Assembly: GCF_016587355.1 (NCBI RefSeq)
Contig: NZ_BNJF01000001.1
Coordinates: 2,926,501-2,990,500 of the forward strand
DNA length: 64,000 nucleotides
Source: Ktedonospora formicarum
Lineage (GTDB): Bacteria; Chloroflexota; Ktedonobacteria; Ktedonobacterales; Ktedonobacteraceae
Direction: 5' to 3'
Below, one piece after another: positions 18,343 through 27,643 of the stretch. The position numbers and the translations under genes are program-made. A model generated the notes under the pieces. It made no database searches. It was given only the letters and a program-made list of their open reading frames with translations, and was not told where the DNA came from. Position 1 is the first letter of the stretch. Every line of letters begins with the position of its first letter.

Positions 18343-19065
18343 CTTGTTTTTCCTCCATGATGGTTTGTGTACGGCCTTCTTTATTATCTAATTACGCTAT
18401 TGGGGCCAAATTCGATGCATATTCGCGTCTTGCCCTATATATGTGTATCTTTGTATGGAAGTTGACAGCATAAAAATTGTCTCCCTTGGGAGACAATTTG
18501 GGGATTAAGTACCATGCTCTTTTATCTATCCAGGTTCTTGTACGTCTAGATGGTATAACCGATCACTTATGAAAAGCCTCCCCGGTTTTGAAGCGTATTC
18601 AGGCGGAGAAACTGTTTTCAATAGGCTCTGATTATTTCTGCTCCACGCGTATCACGCAAGTATGATACGCGCTATCTAAGCTCAGGTCTGAGCGCGTTCT
18701 AGTATCAATTCAGGAAGAAATATTGGGCATGGAGAGATTCCTGGTATTGTTCTCCTAAGATCTTATGCGAAAATCAACCCTCATACGAGGGCACGGCGCC
18801 GCTGGTCGCGGCGAGCGCGCACTCCTTATACGAACATCTGATCGCGAAGCGCTAGCTGCCGTTCAGGCAGCGTTGATGTTCGTTGTAGCACACGCGCTCA
18901 GGTTGCCGCATAAGGAGTAAGAGATTGGTATAAAACGCTGCCTCATTATGGGATTACCCTGACCGTCAAATCGCATATCTTTACATGGTATGTCGAAGGC
19001 TGCTTGTCTGTCGCTGAAGATAGAGAAGCTAATGGAGTAGGAATACATTCGAAGGGAAGGGTACT
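18343..19065. other. 723-bp intergenic region
   Basis: No gene is supported. It contains a short stem-loop at 18474-18499 (AAATTGTCTCCC, two-base loop, exact complement) and the repeat copy C at 18762-18915. The rest is AT-richer sequence with no strong sigma70 promoter that I could find. Confidence 0.5.
18762..18915. repeat. Dispersed intergenic repeat, copy C
   Basis: Begins CTTATGCGAAAATC and ends GGTTGCCGCATAAGG, imperfect inverted ends. It shares the CCCTCATACGAGGGCACGGC block and the TGCCGTTCAGGCAGCG hairpin block with copy A, but lacks about 70 bp of A's middle, so the family varies by internal deletion. Confidence 0.75.
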
Positions 19066-19887
19066 ATGAAACAGCATTATAACTCATCGGCAAATGCCAA
19101 ACAGCTAACGCTTCTCTGTTGTTATGCTGCGGAAGATCAAGAACAACTTTCGTCGCTCAAGCGCTACTTTGTCTCGCTTTCAGATGAACGCGTTTGTGTC
19201 AGATTGGCGACTCTGGATATGGATGCCGCTTCGTTAGGCTTAGCGGAAGCTTCAGTAACGATTAGCGAGGCGCACATCATTCTCTTGCTGGTCAGCGATG
19301 CATTCAAGCGCTTTGGTGATGACAAGCATAGGGCTATGGAGCATATTCTGAATAGTGCTCGCCATGGAGACACGCGCGTCTTTCCCGTAGTCTTACGCAA
19401 GACGCGCTGGGCCGGGACCTCGTTTAGTATTCTCCGTCCTCTTCCCGCAAATGGCGCGGCCCTTCAAACTCGTATTGAAGAGCACTTTGATGCATCTATT
19501 ATGGCAATTCTACTGAACGAATTGCGCATGGAGATGCACAAACTTGCTGATACTTTGGGCATTGCGCAGGATCACCCTCTGGCTCACACCAATGATGATG
19601 TCCGATACGCATATAGCCCGGATGTACAGGCGGTTGCTGAGGACGAGAAGCAACGCGAAGCCATGACGGATGAGTTACTTCTATTGCCCACACATTCCCC
19701 TATACCCCAATCTGCGAGGGATACTTCTAATAAGTCCCTGACCCGGTGGGTGAAAGTGGTACTACCTAAAGCTGATTATGCGCTGCCTCGTCGGAGAATC
19801 GCGTTGCGTCATCAGGTCCGAAGAAGTGTCCCTCGCGTGGTGATTGTAGTTGTGGTCGTGTGTTTAACTTGTAGCCTGTCACACTAG
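19066..19887 (+). CDS. TIR-domain protein with C-terminal membrane anchor
   Basis: Residues about 12-145 look like a bacterial TIR domain. There is an LTLLCCYAAEDQEQLSSLKRYF-type first strand and helix (LLCCYAAEDQEQLSSLKRYF), then HIILLLVSDAFKRFG and RVFPVVLRKTRWAGTSF, a pattern common in TIR proteins of filamentous bacteria. The expected strongly acidic BB-loop region is atypical (ATLDMDAASLGLAEA). A poorly conserved linker leads to a basic stretch and a Val-rich helix at about 256-270, a probable tail anchor. TIR domains act as NAD-consuming enzymes or scaffolds; which applies is unknown. AAGGG lies before the ATG. No nuclease, sensor or nucleotidyl cyclase gene adjoins it, so a defence role is not shown. 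Confidence 0.7.
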   Translation: MKQHYNSSANAKQLTLLCCYAAEDQEQLSSLKRYFVSLSDERVCVRLATLDMDAASLGLAEASVTISEAHIILLLVSDAFKRFGDDKHRAMEHILNSARHGDTRVFPVVLRKTRWAGTSFSILRPLPANGAALQTRIEEHFDASIMAILLNELRMEMHKLADTLGIAQDHPLAHTNDDVRYAYSPDVQAVAEDEKQREAMTDELLLLPTHSPIPQSARDTSNKSLTRWVKVVLPKADYALPRRRIALRHQVRRSVPRVVIVVVVVCLTCSLSH

Positions 19888-19991
19888 CCAACTCAGATGT
19901 ATGATGTGCCAGAGGCAAGTTGGCCAACATCAGCAATGGAATGTTCACCTTTAGCATCAATAGTTCCATTGGAGGGATAAGGGCTTGCGAC

Positions 19992-20023
19992 AAAAAAATA
20001 CCCCGCCGCAAGTGCGGCGGGGT
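19992..20023 (-). terminator. Intrinsic terminator of ftsH
   Basis: 11-bp G+C-rich arms (20000-20010 and 20013-20023, ACCCCGCCGCA and complement) with a two-base loop. On the minus strand this is followed by a T7 tract (19992-19998). Classic rho-independent form, about 18 bp past the ftsH stop. Confidence 0.9.
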
Positions 20024-20041
20024 TTATAAAAGGCTAGATGT

Positions 20042-22048
20042 TTATGCGCTGGCGCTGGCTGGCGAGCGATATGACTCAGGAGCTGAGTTGATCGAACCAG
20101 TCTCAACCATGATGTCGCGTAATTGTTTGGCATCAATCGTCTCGTAGAGTCGGAGTGCCTTGGCGATGCGATCCAGCGCTTCTTTATGATCTCGTAACAG
20201 TGCCACAGCCTGTTGATGGGCTCTGTTCACGATACGCGTCACCTCTGCGTCAACGACAGTCGCGGTGCGTTCGCTATATTCGCGTGTACCACTCGCCAGG
20301 GCGGTACCAGAGAATGGATCCTCACGCTCACTGTACGAGATTTGCCCCAGTTGTTCGCTCATACCCCAGCGAGTAACCATCTGGCGAGCGATGGCAGTCA
20401 CGCGTTGCAGGTCGTTCTCCGCGCCTGTCGTGATGCGTCCAATAGCGACCTCCTCGGCAGCTCGTCCGCCGAGCGCGGTTACCAGCTGCGCTTCCAGCAT
20501 ATCTTTGGCGTAATTGTAGCGATCATCGAGCGGAGTATATTGGGTGACGCCCAGTGCCTGACCGCGTGGAACAATCGTGACCTTTGTAACGGGATCAACT
20601 CCATCGGTCAGAATGCCCGTTAGCGCATGCCCGCCCTCATGATAGGCGACCACGTTGAGATCCTCTTCGCTCAGGATCAGTGGACGCTCAGCACCGAGCA
20701 AAATCTTATCCAGGGCCTCTTCAAAGCAGCGCTGATTGACGGCATCTAGATTGCGCCGCGCTGCCAATAAGGCTGCCTCGTTGACGAGATTTGCCAGGTC
20801 AGCACCAACCATACCCGGAGTGGCACGCGCAATAGTGATCATATCAACATCAGGTGCCAGAGGAACATCACGTGAGTGAATCTTCAGGATTGCCAAGCGA
20901 CCATTCCAGTCTGGGCGATCCACTGTTACGCGGCGGTCGAAGCGACCAGGGCGGAGCAAGGCTTTATCTAGCCCATCGGGGCGGTTTGTCGCAGCGATGA
21001 CTACCACAGCCTGACGAGAGTCAAAACCATCCATCTCGACGAGCAACTGGTTGAGAGTTTGCTCACGCTCATCATTGCTATTAATGCTTGAACCGCGCTG
21101 ACGACCAACGGCATCAATCTCGTCGATAAAGATGATGCTGGGCGAGGCCTTCTTAGCTTGCTCAAACAGGTCGCGTACACGGCTGGCACCAACACCAACA
21201 AGGACCTCGACGAACTCGGAGCCACTCATAGAGAAGAATGGCACACTGGCTTCACCTGCTACGGCGCGTGCTAACAACGTTTTACCAGTTCCAGGAGGGC
21301 CCACCAATAGTACACCACGCGGAATTTTACCGCCCAGGCGTTGGAACTTTTGAGGCGTGCGCAAGAACTCAACTACCTCAACCAGATCGTTCTTCGCTTC
21401 ATCTACGCCTGCGACATCCCCGAAGGTGGTGCTGGGGCGATCTTCCAGAACCATCTTGGCGCGGCTCTTGCCGAAGCTGAAGATGTTCTGCTGGCTCTGG
21501 TTGGCTCGACGCAGAATGAAGAAGAAGATGATAATGAGGCCGATCCAGGGGCCAATATTGATAATGAAGCTCCAGAAGAGGTTATTATCGCTATTGGGTT
21601 TAGCTGAGAACGCGACGTTATTCTTGATTAGTAACTCGGTAAGCTGTGGATCGCCATTGGGAAGTTGGGTAAAGTGGAAAGTATCACTCTTCTTTGCCTG
21701 CCCATTGGCATCAATAACGGTAATCGCGTTTTTGAACGTGCCATATGCGTCCTGCCCCTGGAACGTGACGCTTTTAACATTCTGAGCCTGCACTTGCTGG
21801 TAGAACTGGCTGTAGGGAACTTCAACCGCATTGGCGTTAGCGTTGGTGTTCGAGCCAGAAACAAAAAACTGGAACAAATACCAGATTCCTAGCAGCAAAA
21901 CGATAAGCAGGACGGCACGGATCAGGAGTGAGGTGCCGCCATCACGCGGACCACCCGGGGTATTCCCATTATTTCCATTATCGGAACCGGGGGTGCGTGG
22001 TTCATTGGAATTATTATTCTGATACATATATATAGCCTGAGCGTCCAT
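20042..22048 (-). CDS. ftsH: ATP-dependent zinc metalloprotease FtsH
   Basis: Membrane-bound AAA+ protease that degrades misfolded and regulatory proteins. The 668 residues show an Asn/Gly-rich N-terminal tail, membrane helix one (about 43-65), a periplasmic domain and helix two (about 160-180). Then come Walker [18 protein letters not shown], Walker B IIFIDEID, the second region of homology [20 protein letters not shown], and the zinc site HEGGH. AGGT ten bases upstream favours the ATG at 22048; ATG at 22027 is an alternative. The N-terminal tail is longer than in most FtsH. Monocistronic with its own terminator. Confidence 0.97.
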   Translation of the reverse strand: MDAQAIYMYQNNNSNEPRTPGSDNGNNGNTPGGPRDGGTSLLIRAVLLIVLLLGIWYLFQFFVSGSNTNANANAVEVPYSQFYQQVQAQNVKSVTFQGQDAYGTFKNAITVIDANGQAKKSDTFHFTQLPNGDPQLTELLIKNNVAFSAKPNSDNNLFWSFIINIGPWIGLIIIFFFILRRANQSQQNIFSFGKSRAKMVLEDRPSTTFGDVAGVDEAKNDLVEVVEFLRTPQKFQRLGGKIPRGVLLVGPPGTGKTLLARAVAGEASVPFFSMSGSEFVEVLVGVGASRVRDLFEQAKKASPSIIFIDEIDAVGRQRGSSINSNDEREQTLNQLLVEMDGFDSRQAVVVIAATNRPDGLDKALLRPGRFDRRVTVDRPDWNGRLAILKIHSRDVPLAPDVDMITIARATPGMVGADLANLVNEAALLAARRNLDAVNQRCFEEALDKILLGAERPLILSEEDLNVVAYHEGGHALTGILTDGVDPVTKVTIVPRGQALGVTQYTPLDDRYNYAKDMLEAQLVTALGGRAAEEVAIGRITTGAENDLQRVTAIARQMVTRWGMSEQLGQISYSEREDPFSGTALASGTREYSERTATVVDAEVTRIVNRAHQQAVALLRDHKEALDRIAKALRLYETIDAKQLRDIMVETGSINSAPESYRSPASASA

Positions 22049-22243
22049 CTAGTTCAGACCTACTTTCTTTGTCTGACGAGACCTTCTAAGCATATGGACT
22101 TCCTTTCGTCATACAACCACCTTAGAGATAATGTGAGGAGCGCATCCTCAGCGCCTGAAAGGTTCAGACCTCTGCTTGAAGCTGCCTGACAGAGTTTAGG
22201 ATTTCTACGAAAACCAATGCCACTATCGTGACTGGCGCGAACA

Positions 22244-22323
22244 CCTTATCCGAAAACCAACGCGCTGCTGTACCCTGTACGGGGACGTGGTTAGTGCTGC
22301 CACGCTCAGGCTCTCGAATAAGG
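22244..22323. repeat. Dispersed intergenic repeat, short copy D
   Basis: Begins CCTTATCCGAAAACC and ends CTCTCGAATAAGG, with an inner GTACCCTGTACGGGGAC hairpin. About 80 bp, the same ends as copies A and C but a different core. Confidence 0.6.
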
Positions 22324-22767
22324 AATAATATGTAAGACGATACGAGACCCAATTTGTATATGAGTTGCGTAGGCCACCTTGAGTGAATATTCCATCAACT
22401 CTCTAATCGGGTGATGGTAGGTAGATATGAAGCGTCGTATTCTGCATAGTACACGGACGACAAGCTTTCGTCTACTACCCGACAACTCTCCTATGGATAA
22501 TCATACAGTCCCGCTGCTATCCTGAGTGGATGTACCGGCAAAGATGTTCCGTGTGGAGAAGGATCTCTTAATTGTGATACGTTGTGCTCAAGCAAAGGTT
22601 ACAGTACTGTGTTAGCCTATCCCCACAAGAGCCCATAGTTATCAATCCATATTGTATTCCTAAAGAGCTTGCCTGTCCACCAGGATTGGAGTATACTAAT
22701 CGGGCACACCATAGGTGCCTGTGCTGAGTGTTTCTAAGGCTAACATATGCCGATTTGTCCAGGATAC

Positions 22768-22796
22768 TTGACAGGGCACAAAGGATGTAGTATTAT
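22768..22796 (+). promoter_or_regulatory. Sigma70-type promoter for the initiator tRNA cluster
   Basis: TTGACA at 22768-22773 and TATTAT at 22791-22796, with an ideal 17-base spacer. Transcription would begin just before the first tRNA at 22809. Confidence 0.85.
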
Positions 22797-22808
22797 GTAA
22801 AACGTTGA

Positions 22809-22881
<73 letters not shown>

Positions 22882-22937
22882 TCGCAGGTCAAAAAACCTG
22901 TGTTGTTCGCGCATCATTATTCGCGCATTTCTCTTAA

Positions 22938-23010
<73 letters not shown>

Positions 23011-23047
23011 CCAGGCTATTTAGCCTTATATCGCGTATGCGTATTGA

Positions 23048-23120
<73 letters not shown>

Positions 23121-23190
23121 CTAAGAGAAGTTCTCTGGCTCATTGTCAGGGAACTTTCTCAGTTCGTCTACCAAGCCTCTTGACAGCCTA

Positions 23191-23199
23191 TGGTATGAT
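23191..23199 (+). promoter_or_regulatory. Possible extended -10 promoter before elongator tRNA-Met
   Basis: TGGTATGAT has the TGn-TATGAT form of an extended -10 element, 15 bp before the tRNA. A TTGACA at 23180-23185 is too close (8-base spacing) to serve as its -35. Confidence 0.45.
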
Positions 23200-23214
23200 G
23201 ATTTTCGAGATTAT

Positions 23215-23287
23215 GGCGGCTTAGCTCAGGCGGTAGAGCAAGGGACTCATAAGCCCTGTGTCACTGGTTCGAGTCCAGTAGCCGCTA
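23215..23287 (+). tRNA. Elongator-type tRNA with anticodon CAT (Met; Ile2 not excluded)
   Basis: Cloverleaf with acceptor GGCGGCT/AGCCGCT (1-72 is a G-U pair), anticodon loop CTCATAA and T loop TTCGAGT. CCA is encoded at 23288-23290. It lacks the initiator features of the three upstream genes. A CAT anticodon could also belong to tRNA-Ile modified to lysidine, but the body resembles elongator Met. Confidence 0.92.
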
Positions 23288-23295
23288 CCAGATAG

Positions 23296-23331
23296 CCCTC
23301 CGTTTGCTTTTAAAGCAGGCGGAGGGTTTTT
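23296..23331 (+). terminator. Intrinsic terminator of the tRNA gene
   Basis: CCCTCCG (23296-23302) pairs with CGGAGGG (23320-23326), with an inner TGCTTT/AAAGCA extension, then T5 at 23327-23331. Confidence 0.88.
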
Positions 23332-23435
23332 ATGTTTGTCTATACATTCTTTGGTATCATTTCCAATATTCTAAATTGATAGATCGTGGTAACAATTGTT
23401 GCTAGCTTTATTGTGAAAGGTAGTATAAGAGATTT

Positions 23436-23467
23436 TGTGGAGAAATATGTGGATAACTTGTGGATAA
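23436..23467. promoter_or_regulatory. Tandem DnaA-box cluster
   Basis: Two perfect DnaA boxes, TGTGGATAA at 23448-23456 and 23459-23467 (complement TTATCCACA), sit 11 bp apart in the same orientation. A third, one-mismatch copy TGTGGAGAA is at 23436-23444. The 11-12 bp phasing puts all three on one face of the helix. An AT-rich stretch (about 23332-23430) adjoins on one side. DnaA binding is inferred from the consensus; the role (origin, DnaA reservoir or regulatory site) is open. Confidence 0.65.
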
Positions 23468-23475
23468 CTCAAATG

Positions 23476-23521
23476 TGAGGCTGATATCAGGAGTTGCTAG
23501 GCAATTCTGGTATCAGCCTCA
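23476..23521. terminator. Stem-loop after copZ
   Basis: 17-bp arms (23476-23492 and 23505-23521, TGAGGCTGATA...TATCAGCCTCA) with two mismatches, 32 bp past the copZ stop on the minus strand. No T tract follows, so termination is only probable. Confidence 0.55.
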
Positions 23522-23553
23522 TGTTGTATATATCGGTTTGATAGATGGTTGCT

Positions 23554-23769
23554 CTACTTGACATCTGCGACGCTATAACCCGCGTCGTCAAGGGCCGCTT
23601 CGATCTTTTCCATGGTGACCTGTTCTGGCTGATAGCCAAAGGCGACGGTCTTGCTGGAGAGATCTATGTTGACACCTTCGATACCATCCAGGCTCTTGAG
23701 GGCGTTGTTGATGGCGTTTACACAATGCTCACAGCTCATATCAGGCACGGAAAGAGTTACTTCTTTCAT
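23554..23769 (-). CDS. copZ: CopZ-like copper chaperone (HMA domain)
   Basis: A 71-residue heavy-metal-associated domain with the ferredoxin-like pattern and the Cu(I) site MSCEHC (Cys13, Cys16) in the first loop. It would carry copper to a P-type ATPase or to the repressor. AAGGA precedes the ATG by eight bases. It follows csoR by 74 bp in the same direction. No copA gene lies in the window, so the exporter must be elsewhere. Confidence 0.92.
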   Translation of the reverse strand: MKEVTLSVPDMSCEHCVNAINNALKSLDGIEGVNIDLSSKTVAFGYQPEQVTMEKIEAALDDAGYSVADVK

Positions 23770-23843
23770 TAGTTGGTCCTTCTATCTTAAAGAGATATAT
23801 CGAATAGAGATAATGTGAGACGCATCTCGCGATTATGCAAACT

Positions 23844-24110
23844 CTATTTGTTGCCCGCGACACCATAGAGTTGCAACAGTTCTTCAACTACTGCCTCCTC
23901 GCGCCCCTCTTTAATCCCTTCGATGACACATGATTGCAGATGCCCATTCAGAATGAGGAGCTCAAGCTTTTCGATGGCTTTGCGTACGGCATGAGTCTGG
24001 CGTAAGACATCGACGCAGTACTTATCTTCCTCCACCATTTTACGAATTCCCGCGATATGGCCCTCAATGTAGTTGAGCCGCTTGAGGACATCCTGCTTCT
24101 CCGCCTGCAT
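23844..24110 (-). CDS. csoR: CsoR-family copper-sensing repressor
   Basis: Four-helix DUF156-type DNA-binding repressor released by Cu(I). With the ATG at 24110 the product has 88 residues, and the copper triad is Cys32, His57, Cys61, the same spacing (25 and 4) as in characterised CsoR. The frame extends to a TTG at 24143, but AGGAGG eight bases before 24110 decides the start. The operator and promoter lie 100-160 bp upstream. Confidence 0.94.
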   Translation of the reverse strand: MQAEKQDVLKRLNYIEGHIAGIRKMVEEDKYCVDVLRQTHAVRKAIEKLELLILNGHLQSCVIEGIKEGREEAVVEELLQLYGVAGNK

Positions 24111-24208
24111 TTCCTCTGCCTCCTGATGCAATACTATCAGCAATGTGACTGCTCATTATCAATATGACTGATAAGTTTCCGCCGTCGACCTGCTTGAAAT
24201 TTCCTTTT

Positions 24209-24235
24209 CCCATACCCCGTACCGGGGGGTATGGG
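24209..24235. promoter_or_regulatory. CsoR operator
   Basis: CCCATACCCC ... GGGGTATGGG, an almost perfect inverted repeat with the C- and G-tracts and TATGG ends that characterise CsoR operators. It lies directly downstream of the -10 element, so bound CsoR would block initiation. Confidence 0.85.
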
Positions 24236-24238
24236 TCA

Positions 24239-24267
24239 ATTATAGCATGTGTTCATTAACTACACAA
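24239..24267 (-). promoter_or_regulatory. csoR-copZ promoter
   Basis: On the minus strand TTGTGT (24262-24267) and TATAAT (24239-24244) are separated by 17 bases; the operator at 24209-24235 covers the start site. Confidence 0.8.
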
Positions 24268-24471
24268 GGCATCTCTATCATCGTGAATAAGCGCAGGCGG
24301 AAAGGGATTTTGGCGCAACAACGAGATGGTGTTCAGCGTCAGCGCACGGTATGCTATAATGCGCCCTGAATATCTCATCGCTTTTCCACTTTTGCCCTAT
24401 CAGGGAAGAAAAGCAAGGTGGGAGAGTATATCTACCTGTGTCGTTCGTTGGGAAGGCTGGCTGAAACCACA

Positions 24472-27400
24472 ATGCTCATTACACGGATCGAGTTAGAGAA
24501 TATCAAAAGCTATCGCCGCTTTCAGGTGGATTTCCGCCGTGGAACGACGGCCATTGGTGGTGCCAATGGTGCAGGCAAGACCACCCTGGTTGAAGCTATT
24601 GGCTTTGCGCTCTTTGATTATCTGCCCTATAGTCAGGTACGTTTTGTGCGTGAGGGCGAGAAGTGGGGACGTGTACTGGTGCATCTCATCGGCGGCGATG
24701 AGCGCCCGTATGTTGTGGAACGACGTTGTGGCTCAGGTGCCCGTTGGCTGATTCACGACGAAGAGGCCAACATGCGCATTGAGCAGAATACGGATGTCCT
24801 TGATAAGTTGCATGAATTGTTTGGCATTGACCGTGAGCGCCCCCTGGCATCACTCTTCCGTGATGCGCTAGGTGTACCACAGGGTACCTTTACCTCTATT
24901 TTTCTGGATGTGGCGAGCAAGCGTAAGCAGACCTTTGATGCTCTGCTCCAGATCGAGGATTATAAGGCCGCCGCTGACTACCTGCTCGATTCGCAGAAAG
25001 ACTATAAGGAGCAGATGCAGCAGCACCAGGGGCGCATCGACCAGCTTGAGTATGAGACACGTGAGCTTGAGGACTGGCGTGAGCGTTTACACAATGCACG
25101 GCAGGAAGATGAGCAGCAGAAGCTACGCAATACTGAACTTACAAGCTCGCTCAGTTACTATGAGGAACGTGAGCAAGCCCTGAATGCGGCTTACAACCAT
25201 CTGCAAGAGCTTCGTCGTGCCGCCGAATCTGGGCGCAACCAGTATGACATCACGCAACAACTGCTGGCAAGCACACGGCAGGCGCTTGCGCAGGCGCGTG
25301 CTGCTCAACGCATTGTGCAAGAGGCTGAATCTGATTATCAGCGCCACCTTCAGGCGGGAGAGATGCTAGTCATGTTGCGCTCACAGGAGCAGCAACGTAA
25401 CCGTCTGTTACAAGAGCAGGCTAGTTTGAGTAGCCAGCGCTCTTCTATTCGTTCAACCATGGAGAGCCTGGATGGACGCTTGGACGAGGTGACGCAGGCG
25501 CGCCTGCGTATCGAAGCTCTTGCGCCCGAAGTCCAACGTCAACAAGAGCTTGAGCAGCGCCGTGATGAATTACTCCAAAATGTCAGGCTATACAACTCAA
25601 TGCGTGAAGAGGGGCGAGCCCAGCGTGAACGCCTGGAAAAAACGATACAGTCTCTGGCTACGTTAGAGCAGCGTATCGCTCGCATTGAGCCCCTGGTGGA
25701 GATCGCCGCGCATCTTACGGAACATGAACAGACCCGGACTCGCTTGCATGTGCAGAGTATCGAGCGCAAGAATAAATTTCAGCAACTCCAGGAAAAAAGC
25801 CGTGCTCTACGAGAGAAACGCGAGCAACAGGCTCCACTCCTCGAACGTCTGCGTAAGGCCGAGCGCAATCTAGAAATTATCGAAGAGCATCGCCAGGAGG
25901 CTGAGGCTATGCCTGGCTTGCAGCAAAGCTTGCAAGATATTACAGCGCGCCTGAACCGTTTGGACGGCAATATCGAAGCCTATACTGATTCCCTGGCGCA
26001 GTCCGCTGGTGGACAGTGTCCCTTCTTACGTGAACCTTGCCTGAATATCAAGCATCGGGGCATGGTCAGCCTGGAATCCTATTTCGAGAATCTGCTCGAT
26101 GAGGAGCGGAACCAGCGTTCTCAAGTTCTCACGGAACAGAAGGTCGTTGTCAACCAGATTACTCAGATTCAGAAGTACGCCGATGCCCTGGACAAGCAAA
26201 GCCTATATGTCGAGAGGCACGATACTTTGGCGGAGCAAGCGCAACGGTTGGCAAGCGATATCGCATCACTTGAGCAGGAGAGCGCTGAGCTAGAGGCACA
26301 ACTCGACCTGTTGCGTGATCATGAAGAGCGTGTGCGCGAGGCCGAGGCTGCCTACAAAGAGAGCAAGGCGGCGAGTGAGCAGGCCCATACGCTTCCTAAT
26401 CTGCGTGAGCAAGCCCAACAGGCTCAGCAGCTTATCGCACAGTATGAGGCCGACCTCCAAACTCTGCGCGAGCGTGTCACACAGTTGCGCGATAGTGAGA
26501 CCCATTTGCGACAGGTCGAGACCCAAATAGCGAGCCTCAATGATCCACGTGCCCAGTTGCGCGCGCAGCAACACATTGTATCGCAGGAGCCACGTTTCCA
26601 GGAGGAGCGTGGTCAGGCCATTCAACAGCTACAATTGTTGGATGAGCGCCTCTCATCCCTTGGAGATCGGCTAGCCGTGTTCCAGAACCTGGACATAGAT
26701 ATTCAGGCTCAGGAAGAGTCACGCCAGCAAACACTTGCGGCCCATCAGAACTATCTCAAGCATATCGAACAGGCGCGTGCCCTACCTCACCATGAAGAGA
26801 ATTGCCAGCGGCAGGAGCAAGCGAATGAGCAGTCCCGGCAACGGATGCATGCCGCCGAGGAAGCCTATCAGCAAGCTCTGGCCTCTTTTAATGAGCAGGA
26901 GTTACAGGAAGTGCGCGCGCGACTACGCGATCTACATGGCGAGATCCGTGGTCTTGCGGAGCGCATGCAGCAAATTCAACGCGATATCAACGATGCCATG
27001 CAACGTATTGCCATCGCTGAAGAGAAGCTTCAGGAGCTTGAAGGCGTGCGCCAGGAGGCCCGTGAGCTTGAGGATCTACACACCATGATGGAGTACTTCC
27101 GTAAGGTGATCAAGGAGTCGGCTCCCTATGTGCTCAAAGCTATGCTTAATGATATCTCAGCTGAAGCCAACCGTATCTTTGGCGAGATTATGGGAGACCG
27201 CAGCGCGCAACTGACCTGGCAGAATGACTATGAGGTCGTGTTGCGTCGCCAGGGCGTAACGCGCAGCTTCGCGCAGTTAAGCGGCGGCGAGCAGATGAGT
27301 GCGGCTCTTGCCGTGCGTCTGGCTCTACTCAAGAAGCTTTCAACACTCAATCTGGCCTTCTTCGATGAGCCTACTCAGAACATGGACGAGTTGCGTCGTA

Positions 27401-27618
27401 TGAATCTGGCTGAACAGATTCGCCGCGTACGCGGATTCGAGCAGTTGATCGTGATCAGTCATGACGATACCTTCGAGCAGGGATTGGATAGTCTGGTGCG
27501 CCTGCGCAAGGTTGGCGGAGAGACGCAACTGCAACAGGATGATATCGCGTCATCACAATTTGGTGATGATATGCTCGCCCGAGATACCGCGCCAGAGCAA
27601 CCTATGGAACGCGTATAA
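24472..27618 (+). CDS. Rad50/SbcC-like SMC-family ATPase
   Basis: A DNA-end tethering/processing ATPase of about 1048 residues. It has an N-terminal half-ATPase (ITRIELENIKSYRRF; Walker A GGANGAGKTT at 29-38) and two long Gln/Glu/Arg-rich coiled coils. The apex hook is CPFLREPC (516-523). The C-terminal half has signature QLSGGEQMSAALA (about 936) and Walker B LAFFDEPTQNMD (about 960). The hook has six residues between its cysteines, not the CxxC of Rad50. ATG at 24472 fits the family N-terminus; a GTG at 24418 with GGGAAG upstream would add 18 residues. A NurA nuclease follows 25 bp downstream, and no Mre11/SbcD gene is present. Confidence 0.9.
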   Translation: MLITRIELENIKSYRRFQVDFRRGTTAIGGANGAGKTTLVEAIGFALFDYLPYSQVRFVREGEKWGRVLVHLIGGDERPYVVERRCGSGARWLIHDEEANMRIEQNTDVLDKLHELFGIDRERPLASLFRDALGVPQGTFTSIFLDVASKRKQTFDALLQIEDYKAAADYLLDSQKDYKEQMQQHQGRIDQLEYETRELEDWRERLHNARQEDEQQKLRNTELTSSLSYYEEREQALNAAYNHLQELRRAAESGRNQYDITQQLLASTRQALAQARAAQRIVQEAESDYQRHLQAGEMLVMLRSQEQQRNRLLQEQASLSSQRSSIRSTMESLDGRLDEVTQARLRIEALAPEVQRQQELEQRRDELLQNVRLYNSMREEGRAQRERLEKTIQSLATLEQRIARIEPLVEIAAHLTEHEQTRTRLHVQSIERKNKFQQLQEKSRALREKREQQAPLLERLRKAERNLEIIEEHRQEAEAMPGLQQSLQDITARLNRLDGNIEAYTDSLAQSAGGQCPFLREPCLNIKHRGMVSLESYFENLLDEERNQRSQVLTEQKVVVNQITQIQKYADALDKQSLYVERHDTLAEQAQRLASDIASLEQESAELEAQLDLLRDHEERVREAEAAYKESKAASEQAHTLPNLREQAQQAQQLIAQYEADLQTLRERVTQLRDSETHLRQVETQIASLNDPRAQLRAQQHIVSQEPRFQEERGQAIQQLQLLDERLSSLGDRLAVFQNLDIDIQAQEESRQQTLAAHQNYLKHIEQARALPHHEENCQRQEQANEQSRQRMHAAEEAYQQALASFNEQELQEVRARLRDLHGEIRGLAERMQQIQRDINDAMQRIAIAEEKLQELEGVRQEARELEDLHTMMEYFRKVIKESAPYVLKAMLNDISAEANRIFGEIMGDRSAQLTWQNDYEVVLRRQGVTRSFAQLSGGEQMSAALAVRLALLKKLSTLNLAFFDEPTQNMDELRRMNLAEQIRRVRGFEQLIVISHDDTFEQGLDSLVRLRKVGGETQLQQDDIASSQFGDDMLARDTAPEQPMERV

Positions 27619-27643
27619 GGTCATATGCGCAAGGAGCGTGTCC

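Larger units (their letters stand above)
22049..22808. other. 760-bp region between ftsH and the tRNA genes
   Basis: Holds repeat copy D (22244-22323) and the tRNA promoter at its end. A 33-codon frame at 22427-22525 with GGTAGGTAG upstream is the only small ORF of note and is not supported by any recognisable similarity. The ftsH promoter must lie near 22050-22200 but I could not define it. Confidence 0.45.

Noticed and set aside
19066..19887. TIR-based antiphage system (Thoeris, CBASS-like)
   Set aside because: Neighbours are ftsH and an intergenic gap; no ThsA, cyclase or other partner is present.
22427..22525. 33-codon ORF with GGTAGGTAG upstream
   Set aside because: No similarity recognised and composition is that of intergenic DNA; not enough to call a gene.
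23332..23553. Calling the DnaA-box region oriC outright
   Set aside because: No dnaA, dnaN, rpmH or gyr genes are near, and GC skew cannot be computed here; a DnaA site is all that can be supported.
24418..24471. GTG start for the Rad50-like gene
   Set aside because: It adds 18 residues before the family's conserved first strand; not excluded because a Shine-Dalgarno-like GGGAAG lies before it.
27461..27643. 5' extension of nurA into the ATPase gene
   Set aside because: AAGGAG at 27631 and the ATG at 27644 fit translation initiation; the extension is the ATPase gene's shadow.
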